From positions 1 through 11,709 of the forward strand of contig CAZOYN010000023.1 of assembly GCA_964584135.1 (NCBI GenBank): a DNA stretch of 11,709 nucleotides, read 5' to 3'. Positions 1 through 6,699 of this stretch are shown in pieces. Under the pieces are notes generated by a model, which was not told where the DNA came from, searched no databases, and saw nothing but the letters and a program-made list of their open reading frames with translations. Each line of letters begins with the position of its first letter. The stretch's first letter is position 1. Position numbers and translations under genes: made by a program. The stretch is from CAZOYN01 sp964584135 (GTDB lineage: Bacteria; Patescibacteriota; Saccharimonadia; Saccharimonadales; UBA4665).

Positions 1-1
1 C

Positions 2-58
2 GGGTGGTGTGCCATCAGCGCATATGCGCATTTCGGCCGCCACCCGGGCCCCACCTAG
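2..58 (+). CDS. metK: C-terminal end of a probable S-adenosylmethionine synthetase (partial)
   Basis: An open frame enters from the left edge and stops at TAG 56-58, giving 18 residues. It contains SAYAHFGR, which lines up with the strongly conserved C-terminal signature TAAYGHFGR of MetK (ATP + methionine to S-adenosylmethionine), followed, as in MetK, by a short polar tail. The enzyme's catalytic domains would lie outside the window. The assignment rests on about eight residues only, with A in place of the usual G in YGHFGR, so an unrelated C-terminus remains possible. The terminator-like hairpin at 106-125 is a plausible 3' end for this transcript. Confidence 0.5.
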   Translation, partial: GWCAISAYAHFGRHPGPT

Positions 59-100
59 CTCCCCCCACATACTCACAATCTCATTCTCCACGTAAACGAG

Positions 101-130
101 TTGACAGACCCGAGGGGTCTTTTTTATTAT
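101..130 (+). promoter_or_regulatory. groESL promoter, sigma-70 type
   Basis: A perfect -35 hexamer TTGACA lies at 101-106 and a -10-like TATTAT (one mismatch to TATAAT) at 125-130, with an 18-bp spacer. Transcription would begin near 137, just before the CIRCE element, leaving a leader of about 60 bases with a strong ribosome binding site. The spacer is occupied by the terminator hairpin described separately. Confidence 0.7.
106..125 (+). terminator. Intrinsic terminator embedded in the groES promoter
   Basis: AGACCC (106-111), loop GAG and GGGTCT (115-120) form a perfect 6-bp stem running straight into a run of T (120-125). This is the form of a short rho-independent terminator, presumably ending the upstream (metK-like) transcript. 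It starts on the last base of the -35 hexamer and ends on the first base of the -10 hexamer of the groES promoter. Confidence 0.6.
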
Positions 131-142
131 AAGAGCTGATAA

Positions 143-169
143 TTAGCACTCTCATGCTGTAAGTGCTAA
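143..169 (+). promoter_or_regulatory. CIRCE element (HrcA operator)
   Basis: TTAGCACTC (143-151), a 9-base spacer and AAGTGCTAA (161-169) match the CIRCE consensus TTAGCACTC-N9-GAGTGCTAA with one mismatch in the right arm. CIRCE is the binding site of the heat-shock repressor HrcA. Its place just after the predicted transcription start implies repression of groES-groEL in unstressed cells. hrcA itself is not in the window. Confidence 0.95.
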
Positions 170-197
170 TGTAAGGCGTAAGTAATGGAGGAATGTT

Positions 198-464
198 ATG
201 AGTTCAGCTTTGCAACCTTTGGGCGACTACGTGGTAGCCCAGGCCGAAGAGGCCGAATCTAAGACGGCCAGCGGCCTGTACCTGCCGGAAAAAGCGGCCG
301 AAAAGCCTAAAACTGCCAAAGTGGTGGCTGTGGGCAAGGATGCCAAGCAGGTGAAGCCTGGCGACCGGATTGTGTACAAGAGTTACAGCACCACCGAAGT
401 TAAAGTCGGCAGTGACGAGTACATTTTAGTCAAAGAAGAAGACATTTTAGCGACCGTTAAATAG
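198..464 (+). CDS. groES: Co-chaperonin GroES (Hsp10)
   Basis: This 88-residue protein forms the heptameric lid that caps GroEL in the cytoplasm. It starts LQPLGDYVV, carries the mobile loop at about residues 17-31 with the GroEL-binding tripeptide LYL (27-29) inside SGLYLP, then the conserved VKPGD turn (52-56) and YKSY, and ends EYILVKEEDILATV. It is slightly shorter than typical GroES (about 95 residues), mainly around the roof loop. The start is set by GGAGGA at 187-192, five bases before ATG. It lies downstream of a promoter and CIRCE element and eight bases before groEL, so the two genes form a heat-shock operon, probably HrcA-controlled. The family assignment is secure. Confidence 0.97.
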   Translation: MSSALQPLGDYVVAQAEEAESKTASGLYLPEKAAEKPKTAKVVAVGKDAKQVKPGDRIVYKSYSTTEVKVGSDEYILVKEEDILATVK

Positions 465-472
465 GAGGATAC

Positions 473-2179
473 ATGGCCAAGAAAGTTTTTTATGATGATG
501 ATGCCCGCAAGCGCGTGCTGGGCGGGGCCGAAGTCTTATATAATGCCGTAAAGACCACCATGGGCCCCAAGGGCCGCAATGTGGTGATTAGCAAAGCTTA
601 TGGAGCGCCAACCGTGACCCACGATGGCGTAACTGTGGCTAAAGGCGTGGAACTGGCTGATGTGGATGACGAAACGCTGGGTTACAAGGTTGGTGCTGAA
701 CTTATTAAACAAGCCGCTTCCAAGATGAATGACGTTGCCGGTGACGGTACCACCACGGTGACCGTGCTGACTTACCACATCTTAAGTGAGGCCAACAAAC
801 TGATTGCCGCGGGCCACAACCCGCTGCAGCTACGTAAGGGCTTGGAGCTGGCTGGCCACGAAGTTGTTGCCAAACTCGATGAGCTTAAGGAAGACATCCT
901 GACCAAGAAAAAGCGGGTGGCCGAAGTGGCCACTATCTCCGCCGGTGACGCCGAAATTGGCCGCTTGATCGCTGAAGTTATTGAAAAGGTTGGTAAGGAC
1001 GGTGTGGTGACGGTCGAAGAAGGCCAGAGCCTGTCCATGGAAGCCGAAGTTGTGGAGGGCTTTACCTTTGACCGAGGTTACGTGAGTGCTTACATGGTAA
1101 CTGATACCTCCCGCATGGAGGCCGTCTACGACAAACCGGCCATTGTGATTACCGACAAGAAAATCTCCGGCATCCAGGAGTTCTTACCCCTGTTAGAAAA
1201 GCTGGCCGCCTCCGGGAAAAAAGACCTGGTGGTGATTGCCGAGGATGTTGACGGCGAAGCCTTGACCACCCTGGTTTTGAACCGCCTGAAAGGCGTGTTT
1301 AACACCGTGGCCGTTAAGGCGCCAGCCTTTGGCGACCGCCGCAAAGATATCCTGAACGACATTGCCATCCTAACCGGCGGCGAAGTCATTACTGATGACC
1401 GCGGTATGACCTTTGAAAATGTTGGCCTGGACGTGGTTGGTTCGGCTCGCCGGGTTATCGTGGACAAGGACGAAACTACTATTATTGAAGGTGGCGGCAC
1501 GCCGGCTGAAGTCGGGGCCCGCATCAAGCAAATTACTGCCCAAGCTGATCAAGCTACCAGCGAGTACGACAAAGAACACCTAGAAAAGCGCCGCGCCGCG
1601 CTGTCGGGCAAGGTGGCTGTCATTAAGGTTGGTGGTGCTACCGAGACCGAAATTGAAGAGAAGAAATTCCGTGTGGACGACGCCGTGCACGCTGTGAAGG
1701 CTGCCTTGGCCGAAGGTATCGTGCCTGGCGGCGGCGTAACCTTGGTTAATATTTCTGACGCTATGGTGCTGCCAACCGGTGGCAAAGCCGAGTTCGTCAA
1801 CCCACAAACTGGCAAGAAAGAAGAGTTTTCACTGAAAATCTCCAGCGAAGTTGCCGGAGCGCATATTTTGCGCAACGCGCTGGCCATGCCGTTTCGTATC
1901 CTGTTAGTAAACTCTGGCCTGAATCCGGACGAGTGGCTGCCAAAAATTCGCCAAGCCGGCATAGGCAAGGGCGTGGATGTTTCAAACCCTGGCGAGCTAC
2001 CGATTGACCTGAAAGACGCGGGTATTGTTGACCCAGTAACGGTTACCAAGCAGGCTGTTCAAAACGCAGTCTCGATTGCCGGCACGGCCATGACCATGGG
2101 CGCACTGGTGGTTGATGTCCCCAAAGAAGACAAAGCCGCTGGTCCGGACATGTCCGGCGCCATGGGCGGCATGATGTAG
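473..2179 (+). CDS. groEL: Chaperonin GroEL (Hsp60)
   Basis: At 568 residues this is a complete ATP-dependent chaperonin that folds proteins inside a double-heptamer cage. Seen in the sequence: TMGPKGRNVV near residue 29, Asp51 in HDGVTVA, the nucleotide loop AGDGTTT at 89-95 (Asp91), apical-domain FDRGY (199-203) and KAPAFGDRR (282-290), the hydrolytic Asp403 in VDDAVHAV, PGGGVTL (418-424) and Asp520 in GIVDP. It is about 20 residues longer than E. coli GroEL: there are a few extra residues near 62-72 and an insertion at roughly 430-455. The C-terminal GGM tail is shortened to GAMGGMM. AGGAGG at 463-468 overlaps the groES stop codon and sits four bases from ATG, indicating tightly coupled translation with groES. 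Confidence 0.98.
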   Translation: MAKKVFYDDDARKRVLGGAEVLYNAVKTTMGPKGRNVVISKAYGAPTVTHDGVTVAKGVELADVDDETLGYKVGAELIKQAASKMNDVAGDGTTTVTVLTYHILSEANKLIAAGHNPLQLRKGLELAGHEVVAKLDELKEDILTKKKRVAEVATISAGDAEIGRLIAEVIEKVGKDGVVTVEEGQSLSMEAEVVEGFTFDRGYVSAYMVTDTSRMEAVYDKPAIVITDKKISGIQEFLPLLEKLAASGKKDLVVIAEDVDGEALTTLVLNRLKGVFNTVAVKAPAFGDRRKDILNDIAILTGGEVITDDRGMTFENVGLDVVGSARRVIVDKDETTIIEGGGTPAEVGARIKQITAQADQATSEYDKEHLEKRRAALSGKVAVIKVGGATETEIEEKKFRVDDAVHAVKAALAEGIVPGGGVTLVNISDAMVLPTGGKAEFVNPQTGKKEEFSLKISSEVAGAHILRNALAMPFRILLVNSGLNPDEWLPKIRQAGIGKGVDVSNPGELPIDLKDAGIVDPVTVTKQAVQNAVSIAGTAMTMGALVVDVPKEDKAAGPDMSGAMGGMM

Positions 2180-2181
2180 CC

Positions 2182-2195
2182 GAAGCTTAGGCTTC
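2182..2195. terminator. Small hairpin between converging genes (weak)
   Basis: GAAGC (2182-2186) and GCTTC (2191-2195) form a perfect 5-bp stem with a 4-base loop in the junction between the groEL stop (2177-2179) and the stop of the opposing gene (2187-2189). It could fold in either transcript and act as a bidirectional end signal, but no T-run follows on either strand, so this is tentative. Confidence 0.25.
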
Positions 2196-2711
2196 TTGGT
2201 GCTGGGTGAAGTAGTTGATCTCGTTGATGATGTCCAACAAGGCTTGGGCACGGGCTTTTTCGTCTTCAATCTGTTGAGCGGCATCATAGGCGCTGCGGAC
2301 GAGGCTTTGGTCGTCGCTGGCCTGGATCATCATCATCGTGGTGCGGAATTTTTCCTCGGGCGTTTGGTCGAGGTGACCGACTAACGGTGACAATTGGTTG
2401 AGGGCCCGCTGCTTGATATCAATTAGGTCATTGGCAGCCGTATCGTCATCGTCAGTCGGGGCAGACGGTGTCACGGATGCCGTGGTCATTGGTGCCGGCG
2501 CTGAGGGCATGTCCGGGGCGGTAGTTGGAGCACTTGGTGTATCAGTGGGCGTGCCAGGATGTTGCCAATCTGATGATACGGCTGAGGCCTCGGGAGAGGT
2601 CATCATCGAGGATGGCGCGTCTGGCACGGGCTGGTCGGCATCCAACGCTCCATTAATTGATTGGTCCGGAATTTGCGTGTTATCTTGTTGGTTATCTTGG
2701 CGCCCAAACAT
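2187..2711 (-). CDS. Unknown Pro/Thr/Ala-rich protein with helical C-terminal domain
   Basis: The function is not recognised. The 174-residue product has a polar, disorder-like first half (residues 1-90) rich in P, T, S, A, D and Q, with three PSAP repeats (69-72, 82-85 and one at 59-62) and an acidic run DDDD (87-90). The second half (about 94-170) looks like a compact helical domain: IDIKQRALNQL, then TPEEKFRTTMMMIQ, an acidic helix, and EINYFTQ. There is no signal peptide or membrane segment, so it is probably cytoplasmic. Reality is supported by a strong AGGGAGG (2718-2724 on the plus strand) seven bases from ATG, and by a plus-strand readout with the low-complexity look of an antisense shadow. 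It converges on groEL with a 7-base gap and is divergent from the isomerase gene. I infer a lineage-specific protein of the Saccharibacteria type. Confidence 0.8.
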   Translation of the reverse strand: MFGRQDNQQDNTQIPDQSINGALDADQPVPDAPSSMMTSPEASAVSSDWQHPGTPTDTPSAPTTAPDMPSAPAPMTTASVTPSAPTDDDDTAANDLIDIKQRALNQLSPLVGHLDQTPEEKFRTTMMMIQASDDQSLVRSAYDAAQQIEDEKARAQALLDIINEINYFTQHQEA

Positions 2712-2793
2712 TATGTTCCCTCCCTGAGTACGCTACTTATGCTTGAGTTATACTATATACAATTAACGACTAAAAGCACAAGGAGTTTGAGGC
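2712..2793. promoter_or_regulatory. Divergent promoter region, unknown gene / isomerase
   Basis: This 82-base AT-rich spacer contains the ribosome binding sites of both flanking genes and a TATA-rich core at 2747-2760. On the plus strand TATACT (2749-2754) is a reasonable -10 for the isomerase gene. On the minus strand TATAGT (2757-2752) or TATAAC (2752-2747) could serve the unknown gene. No convincing -35 is visible in either direction, and the opposing -10 candidates overlap, so transcription from the two sides may compete. Confidence 0.4.
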
Positions 2794-3825
2794 ATGCTGG
2801 ATGATTTAAAATTGATTCACGAACGGGATGCCCAGGACGCCCTTGGTGTGGCCGAAAAGCAGTGGCAGCAGCTCCAGCAATCATTTGAAGTAAACCTGCC
2901 GCTTATGGAGGGGATTAGCAATATCGTGCTGGCCGGCATGGGTGGTTCAGCCCTGCCAGCGGTTTTTTTGCGGTCCTGGCCCGGTACTCGGGTGCCTTTT
3001 GAAATTGTCCGCGACTATAACTTACCGGCCTATGTAGGTTCAAATACGCTCTTTATCTCTTCCAGTTACTCTGGTAACACCGAAGAAACACTGTCAGCCC
3101 TGGCGGAAGCCGCAGCAAGGGACGCCCAGATTGTAGTCATTGCCGCCGGTGGTCAACTGGCTGACCTGGCTCGCGAAAAGGGACACCCCTTGTTTACGAT
3201 CCCGGGCGGCATCCAGCCAAGGATGTCAGCGTTTTATTTCCTCGCGGTTTTAGTCCAATTGCTCCAGACTTTGCAATTGATTGAAGATGGCAAAGTTGAT
3301 GAGTTGAGGGTCGCTGGCGATTGGTTGAAAGACCAGACAGCTAACTGGCGGGCCGAAGTGCCAACCGATAAGAACCCGGCCAAGCAACTGGCCCAGGAGC
3401 TAATTGGTAAATCAATTGTGGTATACAGTGGGCCCAAGCTATTTCCGGCTGCCAATAAATGGAAGATTTGCTTTAACGAAAACGCCAAGAACGTAGCCTG
3501 GGTCAACCAGTACCCGGAATTTAACCACAACGAATTCATCGGCTGGTCCAGCCATCCGGTTAACAAGCCCTACGCCGTCATAGAAATCCGCTCTAATCTG
3601 GAGCACGAGCGGGTACAGAAGCGCTTTGCGGTGACTGAACGGTTGCTGTCCGGCCAGCGTCCTAGCCCTCATGTGGTCGTGCCGCAAGGCGGGAGCTTGC
3701 TACAACAACTCCTATGGGCATCCAATTTTGGCGATTTTGTCAGTCTGTACGTTGGTCTATTGAACGGCTTGAATCCGACCCCGGTTGACTTGGTCGAAAA
3801 ACTCAAAGCTGCCCTTAACGACTAA
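2794..3825 (+). CDS. Bifunctional phosphoglucose/phosphomannose isomerase
   Basis: This 343-residue SIS-fold enzyme interconverts glucose-6-phosphate (or mannose-6-phosphate) and fructose-6-phosphate in cytoplasmic sugar metabolism. Its length and motifs fit the short archaeal/bacterial bifunctional PGI/PMI family rather than the longer classical Pgi. Seen: GMGGSA at 48-53, the SIS phosphate-binding SYSGNTEET at 91-99, PRMSAFYF following the first SIS domain, then a second SIS domain with NKWKICFNEN and YPEFNHNEFIGW, which holds the family's catalytic Glu and His, and a C-terminal VDLVEKLK helix. AGGAG (2781-2785) sits eight bases before ATG. It ends 32 bases before argS. It may be the sole glucose-phosphate isomerase of a reduced sugar-fermenting metabolism; that part is inference. 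Confidence 0.9.
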   Translation: MLDDLKLIHERDAQDALGVAEKQWQQLQQSFEVNLPLMEGISNIVLAGMGGSALPAVFLRSWPGTRVPFEIVRDYNLPAYVGSNTLFISSSYSGNTEETLSALAEAAARDAQIVVIAAGGQLADLAREKGHPLFTIPGGIQPRMSAFYFLAVLVQLLQTLQLIEDGKVDELRVAGDWLKDQTANWRAEVPTDKNPAKQLAQELIGKSIVVYSGPKLFPAANKWKICFNENAKNVAWVNQYPEFNHNEFIGWSSHPVNKPYAVIEIRSNLEHERVQKRFAVTERLLSGQRPSPHVVVPQGGSLLQQLLWASNFGDFVSLYVGLLNGLNPTPVDLVEKLKAALND

Positions 3826-3841
3826 ACCGCTCATTAACCTC

Positions 3842-3850
3842 TGTTATACT
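3842..3850 (+). promoter_or_regulatory. Extended -10 promoter of argS, leaderless geometry
   Basis: TGT directly followed by TATACT (3845-3850) forms an extended -10 element, and seven bases later comes the ATG of argS. Transcription would therefore start on or next to the start codon. There is no Shine-Dalgarno sequence and no clear -35. Confidence 0.6.
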
Positions 3851-3857
3851 GGTTCAC

Positions 3858-5528
3858 ATGAAGCGCGAACTTGAGTCGGCCATTGCCGCTGTCTTTAAAG
3901 AATTATTTAATGAAGACCTGGCGATTGAATTAACTCGCCCTGAAGAGCAGTTCGGTGATTTCGCCACCAACGTAGCCCTACAAGCAGCCGGCAAACTTGG
4001 CAAAAGCCCGCGCGAAATTGCCGATCAACTAGCACCAGCAATTACAGAACGCTTGGCCGATAAAATCGCTGATGTATCTGTTGCTGGCCCCGGATTCATT
4101 AATTTATCAGTAACAAACGACTTTTTAGTAGCCTTGGCGGAGGAGGCTTCCAGCAACCTGCTTGAAGGGCAGACCATCATTACCGAATACTCCGACCCCA
4201 ACCCTTTTAAGCCATTACATGCCGGGCATTTGTACACCACGCTGATGGGTGACGCAATTGCCCGACTGCTGGAGCAGGCTGGCGCCAAAGTAGTGCGCAT
4301 TAACTACGGTGGAGACGTTGGGCTGCATGTTGGTAAGTCACTCTGGGCCATCATCCAAAACCTGGGAGGCGACCACCCCGAAAAGCTAGCTGATATACCT
4401 GAAGCTGAGCGGCCAACCTGGCTGGGTGAGCGTTATGTTGAGGGCAACGAAGCGTACGAAACCGACGAGGCCAAAAAACAGCAAATTGTGGAGATCAACA
4501 AGGCAGTCTACGGGCTGTACGAGTCAGGCGACCACGACTCGCCCTTTGCCCAGATTTACTGGACCTGTCGCCAGTGGAGCTACGATTATTTCACGCAGCT
4601 GTACGACCAGCTCAAGGTGCACCAATTTGACCGCGTGTTGCCGGAAAGCGAAGTGGCCCAGCGCGGGCTGGAGGCCGTGAAGGCGCACATTGGCAGTGTC
4701 TATGTCGAAAATGACGACGCCGTGATCTTCAAGGGTGACGACCACGGTCTGCACACCCGAGTGTTTATTAATTCGGCTGGGTTGCCCACCTACGAGGCCA
4801 AAGAAGTCGGCTTGTTACTCACCAAGTGGCAGGATTATCAGTTTGACCGCTCGATTATTATTACCGCGAACGAGCAGCAACAGTATATGGCTGTGGTAGT
4901 GAAAAGCGTCGAACAATTTGAACCGGAGCCGGCCAAGCGCTCACAGCACATCACACACGGCGTAGTGAAGCTAAAGGGTGGGGTAAAAATGAGCTCGCGC
5001 AAAGGTAATATCGTGGGCGCAGTTGACATCTTGGAAGCCGCCGCCGAAGCTAACCAGAAGCTACTCGGGCAGGAAAACGCCGATGCCGTGCTCGGTGCCG
5101 TAAAGTATGCTTTTTTGAAAAACCGGATTGGCGGCGATATTGTCTACGACCCCGAAGAATCGGTGGCTCTGGAAGGCAACAGCGGCCCGTACTTGCAGTA
5201 TGCCCACGCCCGGGCCCGCAGCATATTAAGAAGGGTTGAAAACACAGGCGAGCAAATCGGCAGCGACCTCCAACCCAGCGAACGCTCGCTGCTACGGAAA
5301 ATCTCAGAGTATTCCGAAACGGTCGATAAAGCCGTGGCCGAGCTGATGCCGCACCACATCTGTACCTACTTATACGAACTGGCCCAGGAGTTTAACCGCT
5401 TTTACGAACACGACCGGGTGATTGGTGATGGGCGCCAGTCAATCCGTTTAGCGCTCGCAAAGCGCTACGCCGATACGCTACAACAAGGTTTAGGGCTGCT
5501 GGGAATTTCAGCGCCAGAACAGATGTAG
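3858..5528 (+). CDS. argS: Arginyl-tRNA synthetase
   Basis: This 556-residue class I aminoacyl-tRNA synthetase charges tRNA-Arg with arginine in the cytoplasm. Domain order: an N-terminal Add-1 domain (about 1-85, with GDFATNVA at 33-40), a catalytic Rossmann core whose HIGH motif reads HAGH (121-124) inside NPFKPLHAGHL, INYGGDVGLHVGKS (148-161), the KMSKS-like loop KMSSRKGN (377-384), GPYLQYAHAR at the start of the anticodon-binding DALR domain, and a helical C-terminus. KMSSR in place of KMSKS is usual for ArgRS. Length is normal. The start lacks a ribosome binding site but lies seven bases after an extended -10 box, pointing to a leaderless message. The next gene begins eight bases after the stop, so deacetylase and msrB may be co-transcribed. 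Confidence 0.97.
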   Translation: MKRELESAIAAVFKELFNEDLAIELTRPEEQFGDFATNVALQAAGKLGKSPREIADQLAPAITERLADKIADVSVAGPGFINLSVTNDFLVALAEEASSNLLEGQTIITEYSDPNPFKPLHAGHLYTTLMGDAIARLLEQAGAKVVRINYGGDVGLHVGKSLWAIIQNLGGDHPEKLADIPEAERPTWLGERYVEGNEAYETDEAKKQQIVEINKAVYGLYESGDHDSPFAQIYWTCRQWSYDYFTQLYDQLKVHQFDRVLPESEVAQRGLEAVKAHIGSVYVENDDAVIFKGDDHGLHTRVFINSAGLPTYEAKEVGLLLTKWQDYQFDRSIIITANEQQQYMAVVVKSVEQFEPEPAKRSQHITHGVVKLKGGVKMSSRKGNIVGAVDILEAAAEANQKLLGQENADAVLGAVKYAFLKNRIGGDIVYDPEESVALEGNSGPYLQYAHARARSILRRVENTGEQIGSDLQPSERSLLRKISEYSETVDKAVAELMPHHICTYLYELAQEFNRFYEHDRVIGDGRQSIRLALAKRYADTLQQGLGLLGISAPEQM

Positions 5529-5536
5529 GGGGCGCA

Positions 5537-6265
5537 ATGCAACAAATTTGCCAGCCTGATGAGATTAAAAAGCTGGGCACCATTGTGGGGGTTTGGGCGC
5601 ACCCCGATGACGAGTCATTTTTAGCCGGCGGCATTTTAGCAACGGCGGTCCGCAACGGCCAAAAGGTGGTTTGCATTACCGCTACCCGTGGCGAGGCCGG
5701 GGTGCAAGACGAAAACCGCTGGCCGCCCGCCCAGCTAGCCGAGATCCGCACCCATGAGATGGAGCAAGGGCTCCACGCCCTCGGCATCACGGACCACCAC
5801 TGGTTCAATTACCCTGACGGTGGTTGCGCTGATGTGCCTATCCATGAGGTATTGCCAAAGCTAGTAGCGCTGCTTAAACAGTACCAGCCCGACACCATCA
5901 TAACCTTTGGCCCGGAGGGCATGACCGGCCACCCCGACCACCAAACCGTCTCCAAATGGGTCAACCTGGCCACCGCCAGGTTACCAAAAACACCAAAGGT
6001 CTTCCACGCCGTGCAGCTGGATGAAGCATACGAAAAGTACTTCAAGGATTTCGATGAGCAATTTGACTTTTTCTTCAAGATTGACAAGCCACCGCTACGG
6101 CCTGAAGCGGCCTGCGACATCTGCTACCGGTTGCCGAAGGAGGTTGTAGCCTGCAAGTGCCAGGCGCTGAAGGCCATGCCCTCGCAAACCGCGGCCATGT
6201 TCCGGCTAGTACCTGAAGCGACCATGGCGGCCATGCTGGGTATCGAGGCTTTTGTTCTACAATAG
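5537..6265 (+). CDS. PIG-L/LmbE-family zinc-dependent deacetylase
   Basis: The 242-residue product belongs to the LmbE/PIG-L family, zinc enzymes that deacetylate N-acetylglucosamine-linked substrates. Seen: the metal-binding AHPDDE (21-26), TRGEAG (50-55), HEMEQGLHALGI, NYPDGG (91-96) and GHPDH (131-135), which carries the third metal ligand. All expected ligands are present, so it should be active. Relatives include MshB (mycothiol), BshB (bacillithiol) and chitooligosaccharide or antibiotic-pathway deacetylases; the substrate cannot be read from sequence. No signal peptide is visible, so it is probably cytoplasmic. A weak purine run AGGGGG (5527-5532) precedes ATG, eight bases after argS. 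The neighbour msrB follows by 17 bases with its own strong ribosome binding site, which makes a link to thiol or redox metabolism possible but unproven. Confidence 0.88.
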   Translation: MQQICQPDEIKKLGTIVGVWAHPDDESFLAGGILATAVRNGQKVVCITATRGEAGVQDENRWPPAQLAEIRTHEMEQGLHALGITDHHWFNYPDGGCADVPIHEVLPKLVALLKQYQPDTIITFGPEGMTGHPDHQTVSKWVNLATARLPKTPKVFHAVQLDEAYEKYFKDFDEQFDFFFKIDKPPLRPEAACDICYRLPKEVVACKCQALKAMPSQTAAMFRLVPEATMAAMLGIEAFVLQ

Positions 6266-6282
6266 ATACGGAGGAATAATCT

Positions 6283-6699
6283 ATGGCTATGGATCTCACC
6301 GAAGAAGAGTGGAAGCAAAAATTAACACCTGAACAGTACCATGTGCTGCGCGAGCAGGGTACTGAAGCGCCGTTTAGCGGCCAGTACCTAAAGCACAACG
6401 CTGACGGCCTGTACACCTGCATGGCTTGCGGAGCCAAGTTGTTTACGAGCGACACGAAATACGAATCAAACCAAGCCGGCTTGGAGGGCTGGCCGAGTTT
6501 TGCTGACCCGGCTGGTAATGAAGCTGTCGAACTTCGCGAAGACAACAGCTTAGGTATGCACCGCACCGAAGTTATTTGTAAGAATTGCGGCAGCCATTTA
6601 GGCCATGTTTTTGAAGATGCGAGCAGCCCCACGGGCCAGCATTTCTGCATCAATTCAACCTGTCTGGCTTTTGACCCCAAACAAGCTCAGGCCGAGTAG
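6283..6699 (+). CDS. msrB: Peptide-methionine (R)-S-oxide reductase MsrB
   Basis: This 138-residue enzyme reduces the R-epimer of methionine sulfoxide in oxidised proteins. Seen: LTPEQYHVLREQGTE (14-28) and PFSGQY, the structural zinc site C46/C49 and C99/C102, GWPSF (69-73), GMHRTEVIC, HLGHVF (105-110) and the catalytic cysteine C122 in FCINS. The usual resolving cysteine just before GWPSF (SGCGWPSF in E. coli) is missing: the loop reads SNQAGLEGWPSF and is longer. Instead there is an extra cysteine, C127, five residues after the catalytic one. GGAGGA (6270-6275) lies seven bases before ATG; a second in-frame ATG two codons later is less well placed. The 3' end overlaps the opposing hxlR gene by 13 bases. 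No signal peptide, hence cytoplasmic. Confidence 0.95.
   Translation: MAMDLTEEEWKQKLTPEQYHVLREQGTEAPFSGQYLKHNADGLYTCMACGAKLFTSDTKYESNQAGLEGWPSFADPAGNEAVELREDNSLGMHRTEVICKNCGSHLGHVFEDASSPTGQHFCINSTCLAFDPKQAQAE

Noticed and set aside
1..46. A possible structured RNA gene (outer stem CGGGTGG/CCACCCG with inner palindrome GCGCATATGCGC), considered as an SRP RNA, tmRNA or RNase P 3' end.
   Set aside because: No SRP GGAAGGAAGC-type core, tRNA-like end or RNase P signature is present, and a coding frame ending in a MetK-like SAYAHFGR explains the segment better.
1549..2049. Long minus-strand reading frames inside groEL, argS and dnaG.
   Set aside because: They lie opposite strongly conserved genes with full domain content, have low-complexity Ser/Ala/Pro-rich translations and no start signals.
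2398..2727. A 109-codon plus-strand reading frame opposite the Pro/Thr-rich gene.
   Set aside because: Its Gly/Val/Ala/Ser repetitiveness is the antisense image of the PSAP-rich codons, it has no ribosome binding site, and the minus-strand gene has a strong one.
5121..5200. A check for recoded UGA (glycine code of Gracilibacteria/SR1).
   Set aside because: No conserved gene here contains in-frame TGA, and dnaG and the YjbR-family gene end in TGA at the expected family length.
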